From Thermococcus sp. (GTDB lineage: Archaea; Methanobacteriota_B; Thermococci; Thermococcales; Thermococcaceae), in the NCBI GenBank assembly GCA_027023165.1, contig JALVWX010000032.1, positions 1-16,862 of the forward strand: a stretch of DNA of 16,862 bases, in the 5' to 3' direction. The translations under genes were made by a program, and so were the position numbers. Under the pieces are notes generated by a model, which was given only the letters and a program-made list of their open reading frames with translations, did no database searches and was not told where the DNA came from. The first letter of the stretch is position 1, and each line of letters starts with the position of its first letter. This document shows positions 6,753 to 13,209 of this stretch, in pieces.

Positions 6753-7997
6753 TTGTACTTAGAATTATGCTTGGGAGATACGAATGGTAATTACAAACTC
6801 AGATATCAAAAAATTCGAGAACTTAAAAAACAGGGCCTCACAGTGGAGGAGATAGCGGCTATGTACTCCGTAACACCCCGGAGGATTTACCAGATACTGA
6901 AAGCACAGAAAGCCAAAAAAAGAGGCAGGCCCCCAAAGGAAGTGGACCCACAAGTGATATCAAAGATTATAATTCTTAGAAAAGAGGGGTTCAGCGTCTC
7001 TAAAATTCAAAAGATCCTCAACGAGGATGGCAATCATATATCACAGTACCTTGTGTGGAAGATCATCAAAAAGCATTTGAACTGTAAGAGCAGGGAGGAG
7101 TGCAGAATCAAATACGAAATGAAACAGCGAATCAACTACATAATCAGGGGGTTTCACATAGTTTATCTGGACATACTGAAGGCCAAGATCAACGACGAGA
7201 GACTAACCCTGTTTTTAGTAGTGGATGTGAACAACTGCAGGGTCCTTGAACTCACGCAAGTTCCCGCGATAACACTTGATTGGGTTATTTCAAAGCTGGA
7301 GAGCGAGTACTTTAAAACGCTCGACCCCCAGAACCTCTTCATTGTCATTTACCCCGTTCCCCCTATGTCCCCCACCAGAACTGACGAAAACAAACTTGTG
7401 AGGTTCCTCAAAAGAAAAGGCATCAGGCATATATGGGCAGAGGGAATGATCGGCAAGGATGTAAGCGAGTGCAGGAGCAGGCTATCTAGAAAGGTTTTTA
7501 AGCATTTGAATGAAGAGGCCGGACACAAAACACTTGGAGAGCTACTGGAGATCGGAAAGGAGATAATAGAAAATGAATGCAAGGAACTGCTATCCGGGGA
7601 TGCTAGTGGTGAGAGTATGAGACTACAAGTATTCGATAAACTCAAGATGTTGTTGAATGGGAAGAGAGGCTCCGAGGATATACAGAACGACATCGAGGGG
7701 CTGATGAAAAAATACAGGTTTGAGAAGGTGCTGTACACGACCTCGGAAGGACTACCCATACTGGGAACTTTCGAGGACAACGACATGCTGGCAGCCAGGG
7801 TTCCGGAGCTGTTAAAGGTGTTAAACCAGCTGGAACCTTCCCCAATTTACACCATCAAAACGGCGGATGGATCCGATGTGTATTCCATCGTTGAGATCAC
7901 GCCAGAGGTGTTCCTGTTTGCCAAGGGGACGCGAGAATTGTCCCCCAGTGAGGTACAGCAGCTGATTAAAGATGTAAGGTCCCAGCTGGGGCTTTAA
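6753..7997 (+). CDS. HTH protein with a decayed integrase core and C-terminal Roadblock-like domain (414 aa)
   Basis: Residues 17-50 form a transposase/resolvase-type helix-turn-helix (KKQGLTVEEIAAMYSVTPRR). An AT-hook-like KKRGRPPK follows (55-62), then a second HTH (63-110). Residues about 130-250 look like a retroviral-type integrase (rve) core: HIVYLDIL with D140, LVVDVNNCRVLE with D158, and VSECRSRLSRKVF with E239. The position expected to hold the second catalytic Asp reads FIVIYPVP, so it is probably inactive as a recombinase. Residues 311-414 have a Roadblock/LC7-like pattern (KVLYTTSEGLPILG, DMLAARVPELLKVL, VYSIVEITPEVFLFA). It is divergent from a Roadblock operon and probably regulates it (inference). 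The start is uncertain: no ATG is in frame, TTG at 6753 is used here, TTG at 6771 is possible, and neither has a ribosome site. The base composition is more AT-rich than its neighbours. Confidence 0.75.
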   Translation: MYLELCLGDTNGNYKLRYQKIRELKKQGLTVEEIAAMYSVTPRRIYQILKAQKAKKRGRPPKEVDPQVISKIIILRKEGFSVSKIQKILNEDGNHISQYLVWKIIKKHLNCKSREECRIKYEMKQRINYIIRGFHIVYLDILKAKINDERLTLFLVVDVNNCRVLELTQVPAITLDWVISKLESEYFKTLDPQNLFIVIYPVPPMSPTRTDENKLVRFLKRKGIRHIWAEGMIGKDVSECRSRLSRKVFKHLNEEAGHKTLGELLEIGKEIIENECKELLSGDASGESMRLQVFDKLKMLLNGKRGSEDIQNDIEGLMKKYRFEKVLYTTSEGLPILGTFEDNDMLAARVPELLKVLNQLEPSPIYTIKTADGSDVYSIVEITPEVFLFAKGTRELSPSEVQQLIKDVRSQLGL

Positions 7998-8022
7998 AAT
8001 CTTTTTAGCTTTTTAGATTGTA
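7998..8022. terminator. Shared T-rich/A-rich terminator between convergent genes
   Basis: After the TAA at 7997 the plus strand carries two T5 runs (8002-8006 and 8011-8015) flanked by AATCT/AGATT. It overlaps the last codons of the convergent DUF4392 gene, whose stop is at 8005-8007. T-runs are the usual archaeal termination signal. It should act mainly on the plus strand. Confidence 0.5.
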
Positions 8023-8829
8023 TCCAATAATCCCTCTTAACAGTTCAACCATCGCCACGTGAACATTGAGGGATACGCCATCCACGCTCGGCTCTCTTCT
8101 TTTGCTGACTCCGTCGATGAGGCCCTTCTCCACGAGGAGCCTGACGACGAACGCCTCCTCCCAGTCTTCAAGAAGGTTCCTCCCGACCTCGGTCGATACC
8201 TCCGCGATCAGACCGTACGCCCCCCAGTTAGAGACCGCCGAAAGAATCAGCTCATCGGTCTCAACGACGCTCGCTATCTTCTCACCATAGGGGACGTGCT
8301 TAACTACCAGGTCCCGGATCTTGCCCATGCCAATCTCGTTGCCTCCGTCGCCGATTCCTATCGTGGGAATACCGAGAGCCTGTGCCTCCTCTGCAATGCG
8401 GTCAAAGGTCTCGCCCACAATCGGGAGGCCCGACATTGAATAATGGTTGCCATCTTTTGCCCTACCCGGGGTCTCGATGAAGATGACCAAATCGTAGGAA
8501 GAGACATCAGGCTCTCGGGCAAACTTCAGTGAGAGGGCCTTTTGAAAGGGTTTCATTGCATTGATGACTTCCTTCTGCGCCAGTATCTCAGCCTCCCCGC
8601 CGAGAAGGGTTACGGTCCTGTATAGGGCCAGCGCCCCAGGTGGTCCGTCAGTCTCCGGAATCATGTCTGGAGGTATTGGAAAACCCGTGACGATGAGAAC
8701 GCGCCCAAAGTTATCTAAAAACAGCCTTGCAGAATTATGTAAAAAATTGGGGTTTTGCCCCCTGTAGTCAAGATAAACTCTGAGGACACCACGGTTCCCC
8801 ACGTCGGTGTTTATCAGGTGGGCTATCAT
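8005..8829 (-). CDS. D-glutamate cyclase-like protein, DUF4392 family (274 aa)
   Basis: Typical signatures of the DUF4392/D-glutamate cyclase C-terminal-like family are present. These include VTGFPIPP with ETDGPPGALAL (about 47-69), VIFIETPGRAKDGNHYSMSG (about 114-133), GIPTIGIGDGGNEIGMG (about 152-168) and VSNWGAYGL (about 198-206). In vertebrates and bacteria the related enzyme converts D-glutamate to 5-oxo-D-proline. The archaeal proteins consist of this domain alone and their substrate is not established. The ATG at 8829 follows the stop of the 58-aa gene by 3 bases, with GAGGAATGAGCG before it. It is the last gene of the operon that begins with the FtsZ-like gene. Length is normal and no signal peptide is seen, so it acts in the cytoplasm. 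A D-amino-acid role is plausible but unusual in an archaeon without peptidoglycan. Confidence 0.85.
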   Translation of the reverse strand: MIAHLINTDVGNRGVLRVYLDYRGQNPNFLHNSARLFLDNFGRVLIVTGFPIPPDMIPETDGPPGALALYRTVTLLGGEAEILAQKEVINAMKPFQKALSLKFAREPDVSSYDLVIFIETPGRAKDGNHYSMSGLPIVGETFDRIAEEAQALGIPTIGIGDGGNEIGMGKIRDLVVKHVPYGEKIASVVETDELILSAVSNWGAYGLIAEVSTEVGRNLLEDWEEAFVVRLLVEKGLIDGVSKRREPSVDGVSLNVHVAMVELLRGIIGYNLKS

Positions 8830-8832
8830 CGC

Positions 8833-9009
8833 TCATTCCTCTTCGTAGACGACGATCCTCACTTTCCTGCCCTTCACCGCCTCCTTAAGCTTCCACCACA
8901 GCTCTGTCGGCTCCTCACTCCTGTGGATCAGCTCGTGGCCGTTTTCCATCTTAACTTTTTTCTCCTCGTACTTCACAAAAACACCGCTTTCATTGAATAT
9001 CTCCTTCAT
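8833..9009 (-). CDS. Small conserved-looking protein of unknown function (58 aa)
   Basis: The reading frame encodes a charged 58-aa protein starting MKEIFNESGVFVKYEEKKVK and ending RKVRIVVYEEE, with a central Trp pair (TELWWKLKEAVKG). It has no Cys, signal or membrane segment. The predicted layout is two short strands, a helix and a strand. It is judged real because it fits exactly between two genes: its ATG follows the HAD stop by 5 bases with GGTGAGTGGG before it, and its TGA precedes the DUF4392 start by 3 bases. The ATG at 9009 is preferred to the GTG at 9018, which would overlap the HAD gene and has no ribosome site. I do not recognise the family. Confidence 0.7.
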   Translation of the reverse strand: MKEIFNESGVFVKYEEKKVKMENGHELIHRSEEPTELWWKLKEAVKGRKVRIVVYEEE

Positions 9010-9014
9010 CCCAC

Positions 9015-9650
9015 TCACCCCAGTATTTTTCTAAGCTCGTGAAGGGTCCTTATTTCATAGTCTGCCATATGGTAGCCTGGTTCTCCATCACGGTTTATCC
9101 AGACCGCTGTCATTCCAACATTCTTCGCTCCGTAGACGTCCTGGCTGAGGGAATCTCCCACCATTAAAGCCTCCCCCGGCCTAACGTTGAGGGCTTCGAG
9201 GGCGTGGAGGAAGATTTTTGGTTCCGGTTTTATGGCCTTAACGTCCTCTCTCGTGACGATTACGTCAAAGTAGCCGCTCAAACCTGCAAGCTCGAGTTTG
9301 AGCCTCTGGTATTCCGGCCCGCTGGTGATAACGCCGAGTTTGTAGCCCTCATCCTTGAGCCACTCGAGGGTTGGAACCGTGTCGGGGTAAACGCGGAGCT
9401 TGTAGGGGTAGCGCTTCATCAGCTCAGCGTAGTCCATGCCGAGGCCGAAGAGTCTGAAGAAGAAGTTCCAGTCGTGCCAGTCGTAGGTGTCCCTCCTGCT
9501 GAATATCTCCCTTAGAAAGCGCTCCCTGGCACTCTCCCTGTCTATTCCAAGCTTCTTTGAGAGCATCTCGTAGACCTGCGGCAGGAACAGCTCTATTAGT
9601 GGCATCTCCGTTAGTAGGGTCCCGTCTATGTCGAAGAACACCGCCTCCAT
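9015..9650 (-). CDS. HAD-superfamily subfamily IA phosphatase (211 aa)
   Basis: All four HAD motifs are visible. Motif I is DIDGT (nucleophile D7, acid/base D9), motif II is ITSG (T109/S110), motif III is the Lys of KPEP (K141) and motif IV is GDSLSQD (D166, D171). A helical cap fills residues about 15-88, as in subfamily IA. These enzymes remove phosphate from small metabolites in the cytoplasm; the substrate cannot be inferred. The layout resembles the archaeal TIGR02253-type phosphatases. The start is placed at the ATG at 9650, where the protein begins MEAVFFDIDGTLL; the 13-residue extension to 9689 would overlap the upstream gene and has no homologous look. The upstream stop is only 4 bases away, with a GTGGTGAT site spanning it. 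It is the second gene of the FtsZ-like operon. Confidence 0.92.
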   Translation of the reverse strand: MEAVFFDIDGTLLTEMPLIELFLPQVYEMLSKKLGIDRESARERFLREIFSRRDTYDWHDWNFFFRLFGLGMDYAELMKRYPYKLRVYPDTVPTLEWLKDEGYKLGVITSGPEYQRLKLELAGLSGYFDVIVTREDVKAIKPEPKIFLHALEALNVRPGEALMVGDSLSQDVYGAKNVGMTAVWINRDGEPGYHMADYEIRTLHELRKILG

Positions 9651-9654
9651 GCTA

Positions 9655-10410
9655 TCACCACTTCCGAACCAGTAGCGCGAGTATCTCAACCTCCCTGTCG
9701 AGGTTCTCGTCGATTATGACGCCCCAGATTATGTCCTTTTCGGAGAGTATCTCCTGGAAGTTCTTAAGGATTCTGTGGGCGTTCATGAGGGGGAACTCCT
9801 TTCCGACGAGGATGCCGATAAGTCCGCGTTCCCAGATCCCCCAGTGCCAGTTGAAGTCCACCCTGCGGAGGAGGCGGAGGATGCCGACGTTTCCTCCTTT
9901 TATCATGTTGAACAGGTCGGCATAGTCTATGTTCACGAGCATCTGACTCTCCAGGTAATAGTGCAGGCGGGAGAACATCTCCGCTATGTGCCGCGAGGCG
10001 GCGTGAAAGGCCGTTGCGACGGGTTCGTCAGGCCCGGTGAAGAAGTCCCAGAGGGAATCGTAGAAAACCGTCTCAAAATCGTCCGCCCAGGGGGGCTTTT
10101 CTTCGTGGATGAGTTCCCTCCGGGGGGTGAGGACGTAGGCAAGCTTTATGGTATCGGAGGGAACACTTTCGGTTATTATCTGGCGGACGAGGTGGTTTGC
10201 CTCTTTGTCCTCAAAGATGAGCCAGAGAAAGGTATTCCTGGGGAGGCGGGAAAAGAAGTCGCGGAGCTTCTTCTCATAGGTCTCGGCGCGGGGCATGAGA
10301 AGGTAGGCCGGATTAACGGTAACCCTAACCGTGCCGTCCGCGCTTATGCTGTTGACGATTCGAGCACCTGCATTCCCGATTCCAACGAACAGGTGGGTAA
10401 ATGATTCCAT
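9655..10410 (-). CDS. Divergent FtsZ/tubulin-superfamily protein without a T4 signature loop (251 aa)
   Basis: The N-terminus reads HLFVGIGNAGARIVNSIS, matching the first FtsZ nucleotide loop (GxGxxGxxxV). Residues 158-171 (MLVNIDYADLFNMI) align with the FtsZ T7 loop LMNVDFADVRTVM and keep Asn160, Asp162 and Asp165, the NxDxxD that activates GTP hydrolysis. The following segment mirrors the FtsZ C-terminal domain: GLIGILVGKEFPLMNAHRIL, then IIWGVIIDENLDREVEILAL. No GGGTGTG signature (T4) is present, and the protein is about 100 aa shorter than FtsZ. It is probably a cytoplasmic protein that binds nucleotide or partners with FtsZ; this is inference. The ATG at 10410 (GGGGTGGCG before it) is preferred over the GTG at 10416. 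It leads an operon with the HAD, 58-aa and DUF4392 genes. An alternative reading is a Rossmann-like protein of unrelated origin. Confidence 0.65.
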   Translation of the reverse strand: MESFTHLFVGIGNAGARIVNSISADGTVRVTVNPAYLLMPRAETYEKKLRDFFSRLPRNTFLWLIFEDKEANHLVRQIITESVPSDTIKLAYVLTPRRELIHEEKPPWADDFETVFYDSLWDFFTGPDEPVATAFHAASRHIAEMFSRLHYYLESQMLVNIDYADLFNMIKGGNVGILRLLRRVDFNWHWGIWERGLIGILVGKEFPLMNAHRILKNFQEILSEKDIIWGVIIDENLDREVEILALLVRKW

Positions 10411-10463
10411 CGCCACCCCTAAAAGGAAAATAAGGGGGGACGTTCATATCCTTTTCGGTTCGC

Positions 10464-11684
10464 TCACTCCAGCGTTGCGTGCTTCTTGCGCATGTCCTTC
10501 TCCGTCTTCTGGAACGTGGCCATGAGAAGGGCTATAACACCGTCGAGGAACACCATGGTAGAATCCTCGAAGAGGGTCCCCATTGGGGCAATCCACTTGT
10601 ACTTGGTGAGCATCTGTCTCGCTATGTAGTCAGTCGGGACGTCTGCCTTGGTCCTCCCAGGGATCTCAAGGACGACGTCGGCAAGCTTTCCGAGCGTGGA
10701 GTTGGCATAGGAGGTTATCGCGACGACTTTTCCTCCCTCGGCCCTTGCTATCTGCGCCGCGTCGACGATGCTCTTGGTTTCCCCGGAGCCGCTGATGGCG
10801 ATGAGCAGGTCCCCAGGCTCGAAGGCCGGCGTTATCGTCTCGCCGACGACGTAGACGTTGAAGTCGAGGTGCATGAGTCTCATCGCGAATGCCTTGCCGA
10901 CGAGGCCGCTCCTTCCGGCGCCGTAGATGAATATCTTGTTTGCCCCGATCATGGCGTCAACGAAGCCCCTGACCTGTCCGAGTTTGAGGCTCTCGGCAAC
11001 GTTCTCGATGTGCTCGGTTATGTCCTTCATGGCCTTCCTTATCGTCATCATGTACTCGCCCCAGAAGAGGTCGATTATCTTCCTCGTGACGTCTTCGGGA
11101 TCCTTCGCCTTTGTAATGGCACCGCCAACGATTATTATCGTCGCACCGAGTTCAACGACCTTAGGGATGGTCTGGAGGTTTAGACCGCCTGCCACTGCCA
11201 CGGGAACGTTCACGGCCTTAACGACCTTCTCAAGGTCCTCCAGGGGAGTTTTTCCCTGAACCTGCTCGTCTATGCCCGTGTGGACGAGTATGTAGTGAAC
11301 GCCCATCTTCTCGAGTTCCTTGGCGCGCTTCACCTTGTCCTTGACGCCGATTAGATCCACCATAACCCTGATTCCATACCTTCTGGCAACTTCAACGGCG
11401 TCCATAATCGTCTTGTCGTCGGCGACGCCCAGGATGGAAACCACATCCGCACCGTGCCTGGCCGCCATCTCGACCTCCAGGGCGCCGGTGTCCATGGTCT
11501 TTAGGTCAGCGACGATCTTCCTGTCAGGGAAGCGCCTCTTGAGAAGCTCGACCGCGCGCATTCCCTCCTTCTTTATCAGCGGCGTTCCGACCTCGAGCCA
11601 GTGAGCACCGCCCCGGGCCGCTTTTTCGGCGATAGAAATAGCCTGTTCAATGTCAGTAAGGTCAAGGGCAACCTGGAGTATCAT
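10464..11684 (-). CDS. hps-phi: Bifunctional 3-hexulose-6-phosphate synthase / 6-phospho-3-hexuloisomerase (406 aa)
   Basis: Residues 1-210 form an HPS TIM barrel of the orotidine-decarboxylase superfamily (ILQVALDLTD; catalytic DLKTMD with D60, K62 and D65; VAVAGGLNL). Residues about 215-406 form the PHI sugar-isomerase (SIS) domain with YGAGRSGLVGKAF and ISGSGETKS. Fusion of the two is known from Thermococcales. Run in reverse, the enzyme turns fructose 6-phosphate into ribulose 5-phosphate and formaldehyde. That supplies pentoses for nucleotides, because these archaea lack the oxidative pentose-phosphate route. The start at 11684 has GGAGGCGAGGAG before the ATG; the open frame to 11996 is an artefact running into the divergent gene. 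A TATA box lies at 11728-11736. As I recall, the T. kodakarensis orthologue is TK0475. Confidence 0.97.
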   Translation of the reverse strand: MILQVALDLTDIEQAISIAEKAARGGAHWLEVGTPLIKKEGMRAVELLKRRFPDRKIVADLKTMDTGALEVEMAARHGADVVSILGVADDKTIMDAVEVARRYGIRVMVDLIGVKDKVKRAKELEKMGVHYILVHTGIDEQVQGKTPLEDLEKVVKAVNVPVAVAGGLNLQTIPKVVELGATIIIVGGAITKAKDPEDVTRKIIDLFWGEYMMTIRKAMKDITEHIENVAESLKLGQVRGFVDAMIGANKIFIYGAGRSGLVGKAFAMRLMHLDFNVYVVGETITPAFEPGDLLIAISGSGETKSIVDAAQIARAEGGKVVAITSYANSTLGKLADVVLEIPGRTKADVPTDYIARQMLTKYKWIAPMGTLFEDSTMVFLDGVIALLMATFQKTEKDMRKKHATLE

Positions 11685-11727
11685 CTCCTCGCCTCCGAAG
11701 GGTTTTCGGTTTAACCTAGCGTTGCTA

Positions 11728-11736
11728 CTTTTTAAA
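11728..11736 (-). promoter_or_regulatory. TATA box for hps-phi
   Basis: The reverse strand reads TTTAAAAAG, about 48 bases before the ATG at 11684. It lies in the 138-base divergent spacer shared with the arginase-fold gene. Confidence 0.6.
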
Positions 11737-11783
11737 CTTTGGCTTCTCAGATTAACATAGAAATGTCTAAGGAATTCGCCAAG

Positions 11784-11792
11784 GTTTAAAAG
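11784..11792 (+). promoter_or_regulatory. TATA box for the arginase-fold/UPF0148/HTH operon
   Basis: GTTTAAAAG lies about 35 bases before the ATG at 11823, which predicts a short leader containing the GGTGGAGTGA ribosome site. Confidence 0.6.
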
Positions 11793-11822
11793 GCTGGAGG
11801 GCAAACCGGAGCGGTGGAGTGA

Positions 11823-12548
11823 ATGGTAACGTTCGTCCCATTCGGTGAGAAGCCAAACAGGGACGGTGTTGTCTACGTCCTCAACTTCCTCAAGAGGAAC
11901 AAGCTCATAGACGACTACGTTATAGTCGAATCCAGCAGGGTTGAACTGCTTCCCGAGAGAATACCACGGGACAGGGCATACATCATTGGGGAGCATCTCG
12001 CAACCTACGGAATCGTCCAGAAGCTCAAACCCCCCTCTCTAATCAGCGTTGATGCACACACTGATTTAATGCACGACTACCTGGACCACGGCTCTTGGCT
12101 GGCCTACGCCCTTGAGGAGCGCTTTGTAAACCGGGCGGTTGTCATGGCTCCCGTCCTCATGATACCCACCACGGAGAGAACCCAGCTCTGGACGAGGCGC
12201 GTTAAGGTTTTCCCCGCTCTGCTGAGGAGTAGGAAGGTGCGCGGGAGATGGAGGGCCTACAAGAACCTCCAGACGAACGATCTGCTCGAGATACTCGATG
12301 AGGGTAAGAAGTACCTCGGGGAGGAGATATACCTCACCGTTGATCTCGACGTTTTGCGGCCTGAATACAAGATCGCCCGCTTCCAGCACGGGGAGCTTAC
12401 CCTCGAAGAGCTGCTTGAACTCTTGGAGGGAATAAAGGAGAACTTTAAGATAACCGCCTTTGACATCGCGGAGATTTCTGACAGGATAAGGCGCTCCCGC
12501 CTCGGGAAGAAGGCCTTCGTCGAGGTCTTCCAGTTGCTGATGGGGTGA
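11823..12548 (+). CDS. Arginase/ureohydrolase-fold metal-binding protein (241 aa)
   Basis: The metal-ligand skeleton of the arginase/agmatinase/deacetylase fold is present. It consists of H58 in GEHLATYG, D77-H79-D81 in SVDAHTDL, D174 and D176 in TVDLDVLRPE, and E217 in FDIAEISD. Family members hydrolyse C-N bonds of guanidino or amide compounds with two Mn ions. The usual GGDHS box is replaced by GEH and the usual DxDxxDP by DLDVLRPE, so it is not a standard agmatinase; the substrate is unknown. It is shorter (241 aa) than agmatinase (about 290-300 aa). The ATG at 11823 follows GGTGGAGTGA directly. It leads a three-gene operon with the UPF0148 and winged-HTH genes, with gaps of +4 and -4 bases. 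It is divergent from hps-phi. Confidence 0.82.
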   Translation: MVTFVPFGEKPNRDGVVYVLNFLKRNKLIDDYVIVESSRVELLPERIPRDRAYIIGEHLATYGIVQKLKPPSLISVDAHTDLMHDYLDHGSWLAYALEERFVNRAVVMAPVLMIPTTERTQLWTRRVKVFPALLRSRKVRGRWRAYKNLQTNDLLEILDEGKKYLGEEIYLTVDLDVLRPEYKIARFQHGELTLEELLELLEGIKENFKITAFDIAEISDRIRRSRLGKKAFVEVFQLLMG

Positions 12549-12552
12549 TTCC

Positions 12553-12879
12553 ATGGGGAAAGGCCCTACGGAGTGGGAGATGCGGAACATCATAATGCCC
12601 CTCATGCTCTCCGGCGCGAAGATGCTCGACCGGCACTGCCCAAAGTGCGGCTCACCGCTCTTCGAAAAGGACGGAAGGGTCTTCTGCCCGGTCTGCGAGC
12701 ACAGGGCGAAGCAGAGGAAGGCAGAGATGAAGGGCGTTGCGGAGAAGTTGAGGGAGAAGCTCTCCGAACTGGCCAACTCCCTGCCGGATGACATTGACGA
12801 ACTGGAGAAACACTTAAGGGCAATGGAGAAGATAATAGAACTGTTGGAGCGCTACAGAAAACTGGAGGGAGGAGAATGA
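12553..12879 (+). CDS. UPF0148 / SSSCA1 (autoantigen p27)-like zinc protein (108 aa)
   Basis: The protein begins with a short helical segment (WEMRNIIMPLMLSGAKML). A zinc ribbon with CPKC (29-32) and CPVC (45-48) around SPLFEKDGRVF follows, then a long charged coiled-coil region to the end (KGVAEKLREKLSELANSL). This order and length fit the archaeal UPF0148 family, related to the human Sjogren syndrome/scleroderma autoantigen 1. No biochemical role is firmly established. It starts 4 bases after the arginase-fold gene, with GGGTGATTCC before the ATG. Its stop overlaps the start of the next gene (ATGA), indicating translational coupling. Confidence 0.88.
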   Translation: MGKGPTEWEMRNIIMPLMLSGAKMLDRHCPKCGSPLFEKDGRVFCPVCEHRAKQRKAEMKGVAEKLREKLSELANSLPDDIDELEKHLRAMEKIIELLERYRKLEGGE

Positions 12880-13088
12880 AGAACGTGAGGGTGCTGGAAG
12901 CTCTTAAAGACGGCCCGAAGACCATCGAGGAGATAGCCGAGAAAACGGGCATAAAGCCGATGGAGGTAAGGCGCTACCTGCTCCGCTTTGTCGAGCAGGG
13001 GAAGGTTGAGAGCTATCAGAAGGAAGGGAAGCTCTTCTGGAAGATCAAGGAGAAGAGCGAGGAGGAAGAGGAGTTCAAGTACGTCTGA
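12876..13088 (+). CDS. Small winged-helix-turn-helix DNA-binding protein (70 aa)
   Basis: The whole protein is a single winged HTH: helix 1 MKNVRVLEALKDGP, helix 2 KTIEEIAEKTGI, recognition helix KPMEVRRYLLRFVEQG, then the wing KVESYQKEGKLFWKIK. An acidic tail (SEEEEEF) follows. It resembles minimal MarR/ArsR/TFE-type winged helices that act as transcription regulators or as a protein-interaction module. Its ATG overlaps the UPF0148 stop, and GGAGGGAGGAGA provides a very strong ribosome site. It is the last gene of the operon and is followed by T-runs at 13109 and 13122. Confidence 0.87.
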   Translation: MKNVRVLEALKDGPKTIEEIAEKTGIKPMEVRRYLLRFVEQGKVESYQKEGKLFWKIKEKSEEEEEFKYV

Positions 13089-13108
13089 ATTAAAGACTGC
13101 GTAACCGG

Positions 13109-13126
13109 TTTTTACCCCTAATTTTT
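13109..13126 (+). terminator. T-run terminator after the arginase-fold operon
   Basis: Two T5 runs (13109-13113 and 13122-13126) follow the TGA of the HTH gene within 40 bases. They separate this operon from the next promoter. No strong hairpin is seen, as is normal for archaea. Confidence 0.5.
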
Positions 13127-13169
13127 GGTTCGTGTTGTTGCGATTTTGACGGGTAGGATGTCAAATAGT

Positions 13170-13178
13170 TTTTTATAC
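13170..13178 (+). promoter_or_regulatory. TATA box for the DUF4855/CGP-CTERM operon
   Basis: TTTTTATAC lies about 32-40 bases before the GTG at 13210. Transcription should start near 13199, just at the GGTGATG ribosome site (13199-13205), giving a very short leader. Confidence 0.6.
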
Positions 13179-13209
13179 GTTCAGTAAGTACCCATGATGG
13201 TGATGTCTT

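Noticed and set aside
6630..8030. An intact insertion sequence around the integrase-like gene
   Set aside because: No terminal inverted repeats or target duplications were found in the flanks, the catalytic triad is incomplete, and the C-terminal Roadblock-like domain is not a transposase part.
10479..11183. 234-aa plus-strand frame opposite hps-phi, and similar frames at 9775-10404 and 12066-12794
   Set aside because: Each is antisense to a gene with clear family motifs, and the translations have no recognisable domains.
11685..11996. N-terminal extension of hps-phi (104 residues)
   Set aside because: It runs across the divergent promoter and into the arginase-fold gene; the true start has a strong ribosome site and the known HPS N-terminus.
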